A stretch of 5,801 bases of DNA from Alphaproteobacteria bacterium (GTDB taxonomy: Bacteria; Pseudomonadota; Alphaproteobacteria; Micropepsales; Micropepsaceae). Numbering within the stretch: the stretch's first letter is position 1; each line of letters opens with the position of its first letter. The notes beneath the pieces are model-generated. The model had not been told where the DNA came from, made no database searches, and worked only from the letters and a program-made list of their open reading frames with translations. Where the stretch lies: contig CANBZE010000141.1 in assembly GCA_947373775.1 (NCBI GenBank), positions 1 through 5,801 on the forward strand, written 5' to 3'. The translations under genes were made by a program, and so were the position numbers. This document shows positions 5,639 through 5,801 of the stretch, in pieces.

Positions 5639-5801
5639 AGCACGCCCTGCCCACATCGAGGAAGCTACATGCGGGGCATGGCGACCTGACCACCTAGCTT
5701 GGAGAATGACCGCTTTTGACCCAAAGCGGACATTCACGGGGGCGCCTGCCGGGTACCATCTTTGCACCCCAAACCGAGGCGGTGCAGCGCTACTTGCCCT
5801 A
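5639..5801. other. Structured non-coding end region
   Basis: I see no convincing gene here. The region contains nested or adjacent inverted repeats: AAGCTA (5662-5667) with TAGCTT (5695-5700), enclosing CATGC (5668-5672) with GCATG (5676-5680), then a 13-bp stem-loop at 5704-5735, and a short GGGT (5751-5754) with ACCC (5766-5769). It looks like a repeat or a transcript end rather than coding sequence. Confidence 0.5.
5704..5735. repeat. 13-bp palindromic stem-loop, probable dispersed repeat
   Basis: GAATGACCGCTTT (5704-5716) pairs with AAAGCGGACATTC (5723-5735) at 12 of 13 positions around the 6-base loop TGACCC. No T-run follows, so it is not a classical rho-independent terminator, although it lies 66 bases after the fusion gene and could end or protect the transcript. 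Minus-strand translation across it gives NVRFGSKA, which resembles the VRFGSKADI-like peptides I recall from spurious short proteins annotated over repeats in Bradyrhizobium-type genomes. This supports a dispersed non-coding repeat. Confidence 0.55.

Noticed and set aside
4373..5767. 464-codon minus-strand open frame opposite the TetR-Sel1 gene
   Set aside because: Its translation is Arg/Gln/His-rich with no recognisable domain, while the plus strand shows HTH, coiled coil, membrane segment and Sel1 repeats.
5734..5801. Possible C-terminal end of a convergent minus-strand gene (about 21 codons ending in TGA at 5736-5734)
   Set aside because: It is too short to judge, matches nothing I recognise, and its stop lies inside the palindrome arm. 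It would need sequence beyond the window.

Overview
The window is GC-rich and gene-dense, with no tRNA, rRNA, CRISPR array or recognisable transposase. Codon use, the order of the iron-uptake genes and a palindromic repeat type that I associate with Rhizobiales-like genomes all suggest a chromosomal segment of an alphaproteobacterium. That placement is inference.

Layout. The left part (1-2268) is a minus-strand operon read from 2268 towards 1. It encodes a Tat-exported VOC (glyoxalase-fold) protein, a secreted metallo-beta-lactamase-fold hydrolase, a secreted DUF6282-type amidohydrolase-like protein, and the first codons of a fourth secreted protein that runs off the window. Gaps are 8, 21 and 26 bases, and all four proteins carry export signals. 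A divergent intergenic region (2269-2412) follows. It holds a perfect 9-bp inverted repeat and a weak Fur-like sequence.

The plus strand then carries a tightly coupled iron-uptake operon (2413-4051): a P19/FtrA-type periplasmic iron-binding protein, a periplasmic cupredoxin (FtrB-like) and an Ftr1/EfeU-type iron permease with two RExxE motifs (FtrC-like). Consecutive genes overlap by ATGA. The usual fourth member, the FtrD polyferredoxin, is not present next to them.

Instead, 96 bases further on, a 496-residue membrane protein (4148-5638) joins a TetR-type helix-turn-helix at its N-terminus to a coiled coil, one membrane segment and four Sel1 repeats predicted to lie in the periplasm. This is the most unusual object in the window. 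It looks like a ToxR/CadC-style membrane-anchored one-component regulator built from TetR and Sel1 parts, though the HTH could serve another purpose.

The last 160 bases are non-coding and strongly structured, including a 13-bp stem-loop that resembles a dispersed alphaproteobacterial palindromic repeat.

Working together: FtrA and FtrB would capture and oxidise or hand over iron in the periplasm, and FtrC would carry it across the inner membrane. The left operon looks like an exported set of small-molecule enzymes with unknown substrate. Whether the two divergent operons share regulation through the intergenic repeat is open.
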